A stretch of 64,000 nt of DNA from Cellulophaga tyrosinoxydans (GCF_900176415.1 NZ_FWXO01000001.1:488775-552774), one strand, 5' to 3'; shown: positions 43,301-52,361, numbered from the stretch's first letter. Numbers and translations are program-made. The notes: generated from the letters alone by a model not told the origin.

Positions 43301-44151
43301 CCAATATCGTAATTAGCAGCGCCTAGTACTGAATTGAGAGTGCTTTGCACTTGTGTGTTTAAATTTCCATTGTAAGGATCTGTAGCAGCATCAGTATAAA
43401 TAACTAAATCTGTATTGGCAACTAGTTCAAGAGTAATGCCCAAATCCGTTTCGTAAACCATATTTATCCTGGTCAAAGTAGCATTAATCGCAGCCAAAGC
43501 ACTTGCTTTTGTTCCTCCATGATACTGTGTATATTCTCCTGTAGCTGAAATAGCAACCCTATACTTTTTTAAAACTTGGGTATCTACAAGACTTGGCTGA
43601 GGAGCCTCGATGCTACTCTGAATGGCTTCATTTGTTTCACAAACAAAATCATTAGCTACAGCATCTGAAGCTTTTCTGGTATACAATAAATAATCACCGT
43701 TTGATGCCTTTTCCATAAACGTGGCCTCGGAACTTTTCTTATCTAAAAGCATCGTTTGTATGCCATTTGGTGCAATACTAAATCTTATTTTTTTTAATGG
43801 ATCATTGACTGCGACTCCTTTATACGATTTTATTTGAGGGTATTTCTGAGCTAATTCCGGAGATAATACCGAGGCTTCCTGTATACTAAAAGCCACTAAC
43901 GCTCCATACTCATCTGGAAAATATACGATATCACTATTCTTTGCGCTAGATGTAATTGACTTCAATTTCTCATCCAATAAAGCCCCCTGAAGTTTAAAAA
44001 CTTTAGCCTTTTTAACGGACAACTTTTCTATTGATTTTGATACATTTGAGTTGGATAAACTGGCCTCTTGCCAATAGCTAACTTGACTAAACCCACAAAA
44101 GCTTAGAAAAAATATGGGAATTGCAAAAAGTAGGCGTAAGTTTGTTGTCAT
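40381..44151 (-). CDS. Secreted reprolysin-like zinc metalloprotease with P-domain and T9SS signal
   Basis: 1256 aa. Signal peptide to about residue 22, then a propeptide-like region (about 25-195). The metzincin catalytic domain contains HEMGHQLGANH, with zinc ligands H330, H334 and H340 and catalytic E331. Further on are an Ig-like and Fn3 region (about 400-830), a proprotein-convertase P-domain (about 850-960, PISISSAGTPTIVSTITF...GDWVLEIKDNAGGDGG), a calcium-binding thrombospondin-3-like stretch (RPDDDNDGVYDDGDDLC) and a C-terminal T9SS type A sorting domain (FIYPNPTYNNAKIF...GMYIVKLKGENLKGTFKLMKK). It is exported by T9SS and may degrade external proteins. Confidence 0.94.
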   Translation of the reverse strand: MTTNLRLLFAIPIFFLSFCGFSQVSYWQEASLSNSNVSKSIEKLSVKKAKVFKLQGALLDEKLKSITSSAKNSDIVYFPDEYGALVAFSIQEASVLSPELAQKYPQIKSYKGVAVNDPLKKIRFSIAPNGIQTMLLDKKSSEATFMEKASNGDYLLYTRKASDAVANDFVCETNEAIQSSIEAPQPSLVDTQVLKKYRVAISATGEYTQYHGGTKASALAAINATLTRINMVYETDLGITLELVANTDLVIYTDAATDPYNGNLNTQVQSTLNSVLGAANYDIGHLLTKANNTGDAGFVGAVCDDNKKGSAYSSGVNPSGDLFDIDFVAHEMGHQLGANHTWSFESEGTQVQAEPGSGSTIMGYAGISGANNVASNGQDYFHYYSIKQITEYLATTTCATEIMLANNPPVITASPDYTIPKGTAFVLTGNATDADAADVLTYTWEQVDDGVVTNTTFGPNNPSGANFRSQLPSTNPSRYFPKLSRVLQGNLTQTNPTINTAWETVSNVEREMNFALTVRDNNSEGGQVVSDLLKIDVVNSAGPFVVLSQNTNVSYEAGSIQLVTWNVANTTNALVDAQKVDILLSTDGGATFPYLVADNVPNDGAQNILIPSEITNQARIMIKASDNVFFAVNSSNFTIANSLVVLNFSALEFTVCQPSDLVLPFTYETNSGFSETSTFSVSGMPTGLTASFSQPTANLDNTAVSITFSNTGAAAIGVYPITITSTAASVTKEITINLNINSTTFSSVNLTSPADNLVDAEINPTFQWTVEPASTSYDIQIASDVAFANIVESSTVLFNSYTSIGLLPNTTYYWHVKPKNECGEGVYSAPFSFTTTSVDCALRTAPNLPISISSAGTPTIVSTITFTEDLPIADVNVILNVSHSYLADLTIKLTSPQGTSVVLVANSCGDKRNINATFDASATSFVCGNNPAITGMVKPLGSLNSFIGESSLGDWVLEIKDNAGGDGGSLNNFALELCVEGFFRPDDDNDGVYDDGDDLCLGTPAGQEVNADGCPVYRFTNTNFSINIDSESCRASDDGAIHISAAMGLNYTATITGNGVNNTGTFTNTYSLDGLQAGNYMVCITGTDGVINYEEYCFDVVLSQPDELLVSSNLTTNGKSVLLNLSGAQSYTVTLNGRTTQVTSTTALFELKNGINTLKVVTDLPCQGVYEETIIVADTPFIYPNPTYNNAKIFTGIEQLNCDVWIYAMNGKLVKQFQYQNTAIELDLEVSDLPQGMYIVKLKGENLKGTFKLMKK

Positions 44152-44204
44152 TAAAACAGATTAATAAAGATTATAAAAGTAAGGCTTTTTATTATTTTAT
44201 TTTC

Positions 44205-45131
44205 GTGATAAGTATTCAAAACACAACTAAATTCGACAACCAACAGCCAAGTGTAGTTACCATAGGCACTTTTGATGGCGTACATATTGGGCATCGAAAA
44301 TTACTAGATAGGCTCATAAATGATGCCAAACTGTTAAATTTAAAAGCGACCGTACTTACTTTTTTTCCGCACCCACGAATGGTTTTACAACAGGATGCTG
44401 ATATTAAGCTCCTAAATACCATTGAAGAAAAGATAAAAATCTTAGAAAAAATAGGCTTAGATAATTTAATTATTTACCCTTTTACTCAAGAATTTTCTAG
44501 GCTATCTGCTACAGAATTTGTGCAAAAAATATTGGTGAATGGCCTAAATAGTAAAAAAATTATTATTGGTTACGATCATAGATTTGGCAGAAACAGAAAT
44601 GCAGATATAAAAGACCTTATTGCCTTTGGTAAAACTTTTGGATTTAAAGTAGATGAAATACCCGCTCAAGAAATTGATGAAGTTTCAGTGAGTTCTACTA
44701 AAATTAGAAAAGCACTTGAAACCGGCGATATTGCAACGGCAAATTTGTATTTAGGCTATGAATACATGCTTACCGGAAGGGTAAAAAAAGGAAAAGGATT
44801 AGGTCGCCAACTTAAATTTCCGACAGCTAATTTACACATAGAAGAATCTTATAAACTAATTCCTCAAAACGGAGTTTATGTAGTTAAAAGTGAAATTAAC
44901 AATACAGTGGTTTATGGAATGATGAATATTGGTTTTAACCCAACCGTTTCAGGAACCGAAAAAAGTATTGAAATTCATTTTTTCGATTTTGATCAGAATT
45001 TATACGACCAAAAACTACAAATTGATATTTTAGACCGCATTAGAGACGAGCATAAATTTGATTCTGTAGATCAATTAAAAGCACAATTAGAGATCGATAA
45101 AAAAACATCGTTATCTATCATCTCTGCATAG
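44205..45131 (+). CDS. ribF: Bifunctional riboflavin kinase/FMN adenylyltransferase
   Basis: 308 aa from a GTG at 44205. The open frame extends to 44121 inside the protease start, but that N-terminus is unlike the family. The FAD synthetase domain (about 15-150) has VVTIGTFDGVHIGHRKLL and IIGYDHRFGRNRN with SSTKIRKAL. The riboflavin kinase domain (about 180-300) has GRVKKGKGLGRQLKFPTANL and MMNIGFNPTV. It converts riboflavin to FMN and FAD. serS lies 46 bp downstream with its own promoter. Confidence 0.94.
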   Translation: MISIQNTTKFDNQQPSVVTIGTFDGVHIGHRKLLDRLINDAKLLNLKATVLTFFPHPRMVLQQDADIKLLNTIEEKIKILEKIGLDNLIIYPFTQEFSRLSATEFVQKILVNGLNSKKIIIGYDHRFGRNRNADIKDLIAFGKTFGFKVDEIPAQEIDEVSVSSTKIRKALETGDIATANLYLGYEYMLTGRVKKGKGLGRQLKFPTANLHIEESYKLIPQNGVYVVKSEINNTVVYGMMNIGFNPTVSGTEKSIEIHFFDFDQNLYDQKLQIDILDRIRDEHKFDSVDQLKAQLEIDKKTSLSIISA

Positions 45132-45151
45132 AAATTTCGCTTAAAAACCAT

Positions 45152-45159
45152 TAAATTTG
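45152..45159 (+). promoter_or_regulatory. Promoter -7 box of serS
   Basis: TAAATTTG ends 18 bp before the serS ATG, giving a short leader of about 12 nt. Confidence 0.6.
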
Positions 45160-45177
45160 TCGACTTAAAATAAAGCC

Positions 45178-46449
45178 ATGTTACAGCTAAACGCTATTAG
45201 AGAAAATAAAGATGCTATTATTGAAGCACTAAAGAAGAGAAATTTAGATGCTGCATCCCTTATTGCTACTGTTTTAGATCTTGACGAAAAACGCAGGTCA
45301 TTACAGACTAATTTAGATAATACGTTAGCAGAATCTAACAGGCTTTCCAAAGAAATTGGCGCACTTTACAAAACAGGAAAAGCCCAAGAAGCTAATGCCT
45401 TAAAAGAAGAAACTGCTAATTTAAAAGAAGTTTCAAAACAACTGACTGACGATTTAAACGATACAGCGACTGCATTACAAAACGCTTTATATCAAATTCC
45501 GAATGTACCGCATGATTCGGTTCCTGCAGGAAAATCTGAAGAAGACAACGAAGAAGTTTATAAAGAAGGGACTGTTCCCGTACTTTTTGATGGCGCATTA
45601 CCGCATTGGGAACTAGCTAAAAAATATGATATCATCGATTTTGAGTTAGGCGTAAAAATTGCTGGTGCAGGTTTTCCGGTATATAAAGGCAAGGGTGCTC
45701 GTTTGCAACGCGCTTTAATCAATTACTTTTTAGACAAGAACACCGCAGCTGGTTATAATGAAATTCAAGTGCCACATGTGGTGAATGAAGCCTCTGGTTA
45801 CGGCACAGGGCAATTGCCTGATAAAGAAGGGCAAATGTATTATATGCCTGCAGATGATTTATACATGATTCCAACGGCAGAAGTTCCAGTAACCAACATT
45901 TTTAGAGATGTAATTTTAAACGAAAAAGATTTCCCGATTACACACACTGCATACACCCCTTGTTTTAGAAGAGAAGCAGGTAGCTATGGCGCACATGTTC
46001 GTGGACTAAATAGATTACATCAGTTTGATAAAGTAGAGATTGTTCGTGTAGAACACCCAGATAAATCGTATGAAGCTTTAAACGGCATGGTGGAGCATGT
46101 AAAAGATATTTTAAGAGAACTAAAACTACCGTATAGAATACTACGCCTTTGTGGTGGCGATTTAGGCTTTACCTCTGCCCTGACTTTTGATTTCGAGGTA
46201 TTTTCTACCGCTCAAGACCGTTGGCTAGAGATAAGTTCTGTTTCTAATTTTGAAACCTTTCAAGCTAATCGTTTAAAATTGCGTTATAAAGATGAAGAGG
46301 GCAAAAGCCAACTAGCACACACGCTAAATGGTAGTTCTTTAGCTTTACCGCGTGTTTTAGCTGGTATTTTAGAAAATTACCAAACAGAAGATGGCATTCG
46401 AATTCCAGAAGTATTAATACCGTATTGTGGGTTTGATAGGATAGATTAA
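45178..46449 (+). CDS. serS: Seryl-tRNA synthetase
   Basis: 423 aa class II synthetase. The N-terminal coiled-coil arm (about 30-105) is followed by the catalytic core. Motif 2 lies in TPCFRREAGSYGAHVRGLNRLHQFDKVEIV and motif 3 in LNGSSLALPRVLAGILENYQ; TAEVPVTN is a serine-specific stretch. It charges tRNA-Ser and tRNA-Sec-type substrates in the cytoplasm. The C-terminus IPYCGFDRID is typical for Bacteroidetes SerRS. Confidence 0.97.
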   Translation: MLQLNAIRENKDAIIEALKKRNLDAASLIATVLDLDEKRRSLQTNLDNTLAESNRLSKEIGALYKTGKAQEANALKEETANLKEVSKQLTDDLNDTATALQNALYQIPNVPHDSVPAGKSEEDNEEVYKEGTVPVLFDGALPHWELAKKYDIIDFELGVKIAGAGFPVYKGKGARLQRALINYFLDKNTAAGYNEIQVPHVVNEASGYGTGQLPDKEGQMYYMPADDLYMIPTAEVPVTNIFRDVILNEKDFPITHTAYTPCFRREAGSYGAHVRGLNRLHQFDKVEIVRVEHPDKSYEALNGMVEHVKDILRELKLPYRILRLCGGDLGFTSALTFDFEVFSTAQDRWLEISSVSNFETFQANRLKLRYKDEEGKSQLAHTLNGSSLALPRVLAGILENYQTEDGIRIPEVLIPYCGFDRID

Positions 46450-46482
46450 AAGCCTCCTAGCCTCCTATGGGTGAATTAAACT

Positions 46483-49152
46483 TTAAAACCGATACTCTAA
46501 TTTTAGCAAAACAAATCTTGGCAGTAATCTAAATTCAGTTGTAGCGCTACCTATATCACTAATAGACACTTGTCTAAATGTTTCAGTGTTAAATAAATTT
46601 TTACCTGTTAATGTAATGGTTACATTTTGCTCTGGCATTTTATAGCGTGCATCAAAATCGAGAAAATAATAGGTGTTGTCTGTGGTTAAATTTCCAAAAT
46701 AATAACGTTCACTTTGCAGCTGAATATCCAGCTTTTTATCAAATAAAAACGACAAGTCTAAGAAACTTGTATTATCTGTAAAATTATTACTAATAGTAGT
46801 TTCAATGGTGTTGGTCAACCATTTTGTGCCTAGGTGGTAATTAAAAAATCCTCGAAAACCAGAACGTAATTCTAATCCGTAATTAAAATTTGCGGTTTTC
46901 ACTTCTCTTAATGCAGCATTATTAATACTGTTCTTATAATTTGATTTTGAATAGCCAACATCTAACTTTAAATTAGACGATATGGCTTTAAAATAATAAT
47001 CTATTTTAGAATTGATGCTTAAAAATTCCCTGTCTTCTATTCTTATTTTATCTGATAACGTGTAATTCTGATTTAAAAAAGTATTTGAAGAGAAAAAGTC
47101 ATGATTTTTGCTATACATCATAAAAGTATTTGCAAAAAAGCGATCGCTCCAGTTCCCCAACTCATAATTTAAAACTACACTACTATTATTCAACTGATTA
47201 AAGGTATTTAACCCTTTTTGAAATGAGCGAAAACTGGTAAGCACATAATTATCATGAAGGTCTAAAATTTTAGCGTTTGTGGTATTATACGAATATGTAG
47301 TTATTAGTTTATTTTTACCATTTATTTTCCATTCTGCGCCAAAACTAGGGTTTATAAAAAATGGCGTTTCACTTTTATTATTTTCATTATTATCTAGACT
47401 GTTGTATAATTGATGTAGATCTAAAATTCCTGAAAGGGCAAAATCATTTATTTTTAAACGGTACTTGCTTTTTACATATACATCATTAACACGATACTGA
47501 ATTTGATTTTGATACCCTAAAGGAAAATCAAGGCTATTATCATCTTCAAATAGTTCAAAAGCTGTATTTAGTTTATCGTTGCAGTATTCATTGCCCACTT
47601 GTATTTCTACTAAATCATCATTTTCTCGACGATCTAAGAGATGAGCATTGATACCAATATACTGCATTTTATTTTCAATAAACTGCTTTACATTGTTTGC
47701 GTTTGTCGAAGATGTAAAAAGTTCTTCAAATAAAAACTGATTTACTACATAATTTTGAGGGCTTTCTTCTTGAATATACCTCGCGGTTAGTAGAAACACT
47801 TTTTTGTCTTTAAACTTATTGGAATAGGTGATTTTTTGATCAAAAAGCGTATTATTGTTTTTTAAACTTTGAATAGTTGAGAGTCCGTTAAACACTAAAT
47901 TTGCGCTGTTATGATCGTTTCCTGAGTTATATTTAGTAGTAGCTTCTAGCGATTTTGTTTTTGATATAGTGTAATTAAAATCTAGCTTACCAAAACCCAA
48001 AATAGTTTTATTACGCAACTTAAAGTCTTCTGAATTCGTAAAATCTATAGTATTTACATTAACCGTTTCGGTAGCATTTCTAAAAAAAATGGTTTCATCG
48101 GTATTCAAAAAAGCTAAGGTTTTTATTTTTAATTTTTCTGTAGGGCTAAAAATAGCATTTAGCGAAAGTAACTCAGCATTATTAAAATTTGAACGTTCAC
48201 GTTTAAAATTGGAGATTCCACCATTTAAGCCTATTAAATTAGTTATCGATACATTATCACCAATAACACCTGGTTCGTTAAATCTAAAGGGGCGTACTAA
48301 GTTTTGCACATCGCCAATAGCATCGGAACCTGTATTGTTCAAATTGGTTAAAAAATAATATTTATTTTTCTTGCCAAAATTCATTAGATTACCTTTCAAT
48401 TCGTAACGGTTTTCACTAACTAAACCATACCCTAATGTGAAATTACCAAACCAAATGCGTTTAGATTTTTCGTTGAGTTTTAAATTAAGTGCCACTTTAT
48501 TACTTTCTTCAATACCTTTTAATAAGCGATTGTTCGAGTAGTTTTTTAAAATTTCTACTTCTTCAATAGGATAGGCTGGCATGTTTTTGGAGAGTACTTT
48601 ATAGCCACGTTCAAACAAATCATCGCCATCTACCATTAGTTTTTCTATCTCTTGATTGCCCACTTTTATAGTACCTTGACTATCTACTGATAAACCAGGT
48701 ATTTTTTTTAACAAATCCTCCACATTTTGTTCTGTACCATTGGTGAAAAAATTAGTTTTAAAATTAATGGTGTCATTACTTATGGTGATAGGTTTTTCTG
48801 AACTTACAATTACTTCGTTTAAGGCAAAAGCTTCTTCAATTAGGATTACATTAGTAATAATTTCTGAAGAGGAATCCGAAATAGCTAACTCTGTGGTTTT
48901 AGTTCTATAACCTAATGCTGAAAATATTAATATAAAATTCCCTGTCTCTAAAGTTTTTAAGGTGTATGAACCGTCTTCTTTAGTAAAACTATAGGCAATT
49001 ATAGATGCGTCAGATGTGTTTTTAAGTAAAATGCTCCCATAAGGTATTGCTTTATTCAATTCATCTAAAATTTGACCCTTTAAGATAGTTTGTGAATAAG
49101 ATTCAAAAAAAGCAACTAAGAGTATTAAAAGTAGAATTTGAGTTTTCTTCAT
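46483..49152 (-). CDS. Outer-membrane beta-barrel (TonB-receptor-like) paired with a GLPGLI protein
   Basis: 889 aa. Signal peptide to about residue 20, a carboxypeptidase-like regulatory domain (about 22-105, GQILDELNKAIPYGSILLKN), a plug-like domain (KKIPGLSVDSQGTIKVGNQEIEKLMVDGDDLFERGYKVLSKNM) and a large barrel ending in LLKLEYRF. It lacks a standard TonB-box SusC layout, and fits the outer-membrane protein group that is usually encoded next to GLPGLI-family proteins. The GLPGLI gene lies 6 bp upstream in the same operon. Confidence 0.88.
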   Translation of the reverse strand: MKKTQILLLILLVAFFESYSQTILKGQILDELNKAIPYGSILLKNTSDASIIAYSFTKEDGSYTLKTLETGNFILIFSALGYRTKTTELAISDSSSEIITNVILIEEAFALNEVIVSSEKPITISNDTINFKTNFFTNGTEQNVEDLLKKIPGLSVDSQGTIKVGNQEIEKLMVDGDDLFERGYKVLSKNMPAYPIEEVEILKNYSNNRLLKGIEESNKVALNLKLNEKSKRIWFGNFTLGYGLVSENRYELKGNLMNFGKKNKYYFLTNLNNTGSDAIGDVQNLVRPFRFNEPGVIGDNVSITNLIGLNGGISNFKRERSNFNNAELLSLNAIFSPTEKLKIKTLAFLNTDETIFFRNATETVNVNTIDFTNSEDFKLRNKTILGFGKLDFNYTISKTKSLEATTKYNSGNDHNSANLVFNGLSTIQSLKNNNTLFDQKITYSNKFKDKKVFLLTARYIQEESPQNYVVNQFLFEELFTSSTNANNVKQFIENKMQYIGINAHLLDRRENDDLVEIQVGNEYCNDKLNTAFELFEDDNSLDFPLGYQNQIQYRVNDVYVKSKYRLKINDFALSGILDLHQLYNSLDNNENNKSETPFFINPSFGAEWKINGKNKLITTYSYNTTNAKILDLHDNYVLTSFRSFQKGLNTFNQLNNSSVVLNYELGNWSDRFFANTFMMYSKNHDFFSSNTFLNQNYTLSDKIRIEDREFLSINSKIDYYFKAISSNLKLDVGYSKSNYKNSINNAALREVKTANFNYGLELRSGFRGFFNYHLGTKWLTNTIETTISNNFTDNTSFLDLSFLFDKKLDIQLQSERYYFGNLTTDNTYYFLDFDARYKMPEQNVTITLTGKNLFNTETFRQVSISDIGSATTEFRLLPRFVLLKLEYRF

Positions 49153-49158
49153 TTAATT

Positions 49159-49905
49159 TTATTCTTCCCATTCAAATTTAATTTCAATACCGGACCTACC
49201 TACATTTATTATTTCTGTTTGTACCCCCCTTGGCATTTTAGAATAAATTTTTGAATTATTTTGAGAATATCTTAAGTCAACAAATTCTTGAATTGAAATT
49301 ACTTGAATATCTTCTTTAGGTATTTCAATTTCTGATTTATTAGAGAAAACTATAGTACTTGCCTTCCAATTATATCTATTTGTTTCATCATATATTTCTA
49401 AAATTAGTCCTGGCAGATTGTTAAATTTCCACGGCCCAAAATTAATTGGGTTTTTAATATCGTACCAAGCTATATAATTTCTTCCCCTAAAATAAAGTGT
49501 AGCTTTATTACAAACAATTTCACCTATTTTCTTTATCTCAGTATGATTAATATCCCAATTCAACTCAAATATTGAGTCATTCACTAGGTAAGTTTCATTT
49601 TTAATAAATTCTGAATACTGAATCAATTTTTTAGCTCTATCAGTTTTCATATAACGATTACCATTTTTACCGATTAAGGTTATTTTATCGTCATCTTTTT
49701 TTAAGCCTGATTCTAGACTGCTTTCGGATAGAAAAAATACTGAATTATTTAAATTCAAATCTATTTCTAAAATACCTTTTTTTGTATTTGGCAGTTCTGT
49801 ATTATAAAAAATATCATATTCTACTCTAACAAAACTATTTTTTTTTGATTGTGGAAACACTTTTATTAAAAGTAACAGAAATATAATGTTAATAATCTTT
49901 TTCAT
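49159..49905 (-). CDS. GLPGLI family secreted protein
   Basis: 248 aa with a signal peptide (about 1-18). The family signature appears as GPWKFNNLPGLILEIYD near residues 155-171. N-terminal strands (FVRVEYDIFYNTELPN) and an all-beta body fit family members. Their function is unknown, but they regularly sit with large outer-membrane barrels, here the next gene after only 6 bp. A small secreted protein gene lies 75 bp upstream. It may be a periplasmic or surface partner of the barrel. Confidence 0.9.
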   Translation of the reverse strand: MKKIINIIFLLLLIKVFPQSKKNSFVRVEYDIFYNTELPNTKKGILEIDLNLNNSVFFLSESSLESGLKKDDDKITLIGKNGNRYMKTDRAKKLIQYSEFIKNETYLVNDSIFELNWDINHTEIKKIGEIVCNKATLYFRGRNYIAWYDIKNPINFGPWKFNNLPGLILEIYDETNRYNWKASTIVFSNKSEIEIPKEDIQVISIQEFVDLRYSQNNSKIYSKMPRGVQTEIINVGRSGIEIKFEWEE

Positions 49906-49980
49906 ATGCTGTTATAAATTTATCTATCGAATTTTTAAATATTAAAATTGGTGGTTATAATAGGTATAACCACCTTTTAT

Positions 49981-50238
49981 TTACATTTTCAATGTCCCAA
50001 TTTTATATAGGGTAAGTACATTATTAGCAATAGTATTGCACTCACTTTGTGTATCCGCAGGAAAAGTATGTATTCTAGAATCAACTACTTCACCGTCAGA
50101 ATTGTAAGCAGTAATAATTATAGTGCAAGTCCCATATTCATAAACTATTTTATCTGTTACTACATTTTCTAATTGTGTACTTGCAAATCCAAAACTTGCT
50201 ACAAATACAAACGCTAGGGTAAAAAATAATTTTTTCAT
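49981..50238 (-). CDS. Small secreted protein (85 aa)
   Basis: 85 aa from the ATG at 50238; the open frame extends six codons further (50256). I choose the inner start because it matches, base for base in position, the start codon of the gene at 17096 in the duplicated cassette, 49 bp from the same CCTCGTAG block. MKKLFFTLAFVFVASFGFAS is a signal peptide. The mature part has two cysteines in YEYGTCTIIITAYN and TQSECNTIANN and probably forms one disulfide. It diverges from the small RNA and precedes the GLPGLI-barrel genes. Function unknown. Confidence 0.72.
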   Translation of the reverse strand: MKKLFFTLAFVFVASFGFASTQLENVVTDKIVYEYGTCTIIITAYNSDGEVVDSRIHTFPADTQSECNTIANNVLTLYKIGTLKM

Positions 50239-50306
50239 AATTTTTAAAATTTTCATTTTTGTTAAATAATTTTTAAAAGCTACGAGGTATATTACCTTTG
50301 CAATAC

Positions 50307-50490
50307 ATTCCTCTGGTTTGGTACTTTTGTCTATGTCATAGGCAATTTGGTTTTAGGATTAATTTTTTAAGAGATTTTAGTTACTATACAGCCAACCAGA
50401 GGTTTTTTGTTAATACTTTGAACAAGATATAGGAAATATTCTACAACAGACTATATAAAAACCATACACTTTCTATGGTTTTTATTTTTT
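50307..50490 (+). ncRNA. Small RNA gene, copy 2 of a duplicated cassette (6S-like candidate)
   Basis: A -7 box TACCTTTG (50293-50300) precedes an RNA starting near CATTCCTCTGG. CCTCTGG (50310-50316) pairs with CCAGAGG (50396-50402), and TTGG with CCAA inside extends it over a bulge. The 79-nt interior includes TACTTTTG, itself a -7 look-alike, as expected if the RNA mimics an open promoter. T6 follows, and about 50 nt later a terminator hairpin AAAAACCATA/TATGGTTTTT (50457-50483) ends the unit. Promoter, interior and both hairpins match copy 1 at 16845-17027. 6S identity is a hypothesis. Confidence 0.65.
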
Positions 50491-50552
50491 GGCCTAATTT
50501 TTCTTTGGTTTGCTTTTAAGAAAAGAACCAATTGTTTTTTATGCTTTCTGCT

Positions 50553-50560
50553 TATCTTTG
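50553..50560 (+). promoter_or_regulatory. Promoter -7 box of the TPR protein gene
   Basis: TATCTTTG lies 13 bp before the TTG start at 50574, so the leader is only a few nucleotides long. Confidence 0.6.
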
Positions 50561-50573
50561 AGAAAAAAGAGTT

Positions 50574-52361
50574 TTGAAGGTCGTTTTATTCTTAATTAGC
50601 TTTTTCTGTTTTCAAATAGCACTTTGCCAAGACGATTATTTTTTGGGGAAGCAATACTTGAATGATGGTGATTTTGATAAAGCAGTCATTTTTTTTGAAA
50701 AACTAACCAAAGACAATCCTACACGTAATGATTATGCCGAAGACTTAATTGTTTGCTACCAGCAATTAGAGCGTTATGATGATGCTGAGAAATTATTACA
50801 GCAAAAATTAACTAGCGATCGAGCTCACCCTATACTTTTGGTAGAAATTGGTTATAATTACACGCTTCAAAATAAGCCAGATGCTGCAGCAGATTATTAC
50901 AAGCAAGCACTTGATGTTATAGAAAAAAATCCAAATTTTGCGTATAGTATTGGTAGTAGATTCCAAAAATTTACCTTGCTAGATTATGCGGAACAGGCGT
51001 TTAAAAAAGGTATGGAAGTAAAACCCGAACTCGACTTTAATTTTCCGCTTGCGCGTATTTATGGTGAACAAGGAAAAATTGAGGAAATGTATGTTTCTTA
51101 TTTGGCCCTTCTTCAAAATGGTAATGCATCTAAAGAAAGCATCCTCCGAAATATTGATGATTTTATTACTAGCGATGCTGAAGCTGAGAACAACATCATC
51201 TTAAAAAGAGTTCTTCTGAAAAACGCCCAAAAAGACCCCAATATTCTTTGGAACGAGCTGTTAAGTTGGTTATTTGTGCGTCAGAAACAATTTAAAAGTG
51301 CATTTACACAAGAAAAAGCTATTTATAAGAGAACGGACGAAAGTTCCCTTTCTAGAATAGAAGATTTAGGTTTACAAGCACTGGAAAATAAAGATTACGA
51401 AATAGCTCAAGAACTTTTTGAGTTCATTATAAGCAACAGTAATGATGCCATTTTAAAATTAAATGCACAATTACATAGTATTGATATACAGTTATTGAAT
51501 GCAGATATAACAGCACTAAATAAGATAGAAACCACCTTTGACAACCTCTTAACGGAATATGGCTACAGAAGCAATACGCTCCAATTACAAATAGCGTATG
51601 CAAACTTTTTAACCTTTCAAAAGAACAATCCAGAATATGCGGTTAGTATTCTAAAAAAAGCTCTAGAATTACCTTTAAACAATTATGGCATTGCCACCTT
51701 AAAAATGGCATTGGGAGACATTTTGGTGTACGACCAAAAATTTAATCAGGCCTTAATTTATTTTTCTCAAATACAACAAGAATTAAAGAATGATGTATTA
51801 GGGCAAAATGCCCGTTTTAAAGTAGCCCAAACGAGTTTTTATAAAGGCGATTTTGATTGGGCGTTAACACAATTAAAGGTTTTACGGAGTTCTACTTCAC
51901 AACTAATTGCCAATGATGCCATGCAACTGAGTCTTTTAATTTCAGACAATTCACTTGAAGATTCTACACAAACGGCATTAAAAATTTACGCGAAAGCCGA
52001 TTTATTAGCTTATCAAAATAAAACCAAAGATGCGATTGAAACTTTAGAGCAGATTTTAAAAGATCATAAAGGTGAGAAAATAGAAGACGAAGCACTTTTA
52101 AAGCAAGGCGAATTATTAGAGAAAATTAAAGATTACGATGCTGCTAAATTCAACTATCAAAAAATTATAGAATTCTATGCTAATGATATTCTTGCCGATG
52201 ACGCCTATTTTGCATTGGCGCAATTGTATGAACATCAATTTAATGAAAATGAAAAGGCTAAAGAGCATTATGAAAAAATAATCTACAACTACCAAGACAG
52301 CTATTACTTTCCTATTGCCCGAAAAAATTTCCGAATTTTAAGAGGCGATGCTATTGAATGA
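50574..52361 (+). CDS. Secreted tetratricopeptide repeat protein, TTG start
   Basis: 595 aa. It starts with TTG at 50574 (read as MKVVLFLISFFCFQIALCQ), giving a proper signal peptide; there is no ATG upstream and a -7 box lies 13 bp before, so the leader is nearly absent. Most of the chain is TPR helical repeats: FLGKQYLNDGDFDKAVIFFEKL, ILVEIGYNYTLQNKPDAAADYYKQAL, ARFKVAQTSFYKGDFDWALTQL and ALAQLYEHQFNENEKAKEHYEKII. Probably a periplasmic or outer-membrane-associated scaffold for protein interaction. Neighbours give no clear partner. Confidence 0.88.
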   Translation: MKVVLFLISFFCFQIALCQDDYFLGKQYLNDGDFDKAVIFFEKLTKDNPTRNDYAEDLIVCYQQLERYDDAEKLLQQKLTSDRAHPILLVEIGYNYTLQNKPDAAADYYKQALDVIEKNPNFAYSIGSRFQKFTLLDYAEQAFKKGMEVKPELDFNFPLARIYGEQGKIEEMYVSYLALLQNGNASKESILRNIDDFITSDAEAENNIILKRVLLKNAQKDPNILWNELLSWLFVRQKQFKSAFTQEKAIYKRTDESSLSRIEDLGLQALENKDYEIAQELFEFIISNSNDAILKLNAQLHSIDIQLLNADITALNKIETTFDNLLTEYGYRSNTLQLQIAYANFLTFQKNNPEYAVSILKKALELPLNNYGIATLKMALGDILVYDQKFNQALIYFSQIQQELKNDVLGQNARFKVAQTSFYKGDFDWALTQLKVLRSSTSQLIANDAMQLSLLISDNSLEDSTQTALKIYAKADLLAYQNKTKDAIETLEQILKDHKGEKIEDEALLKQGELLEKIKDYDAAKFNYQKIIEFYANDILADDAYFALAQLYEHQFNENEKAKEHYEKIIYNYQDSYYFPIARKNFRILRGDAIE

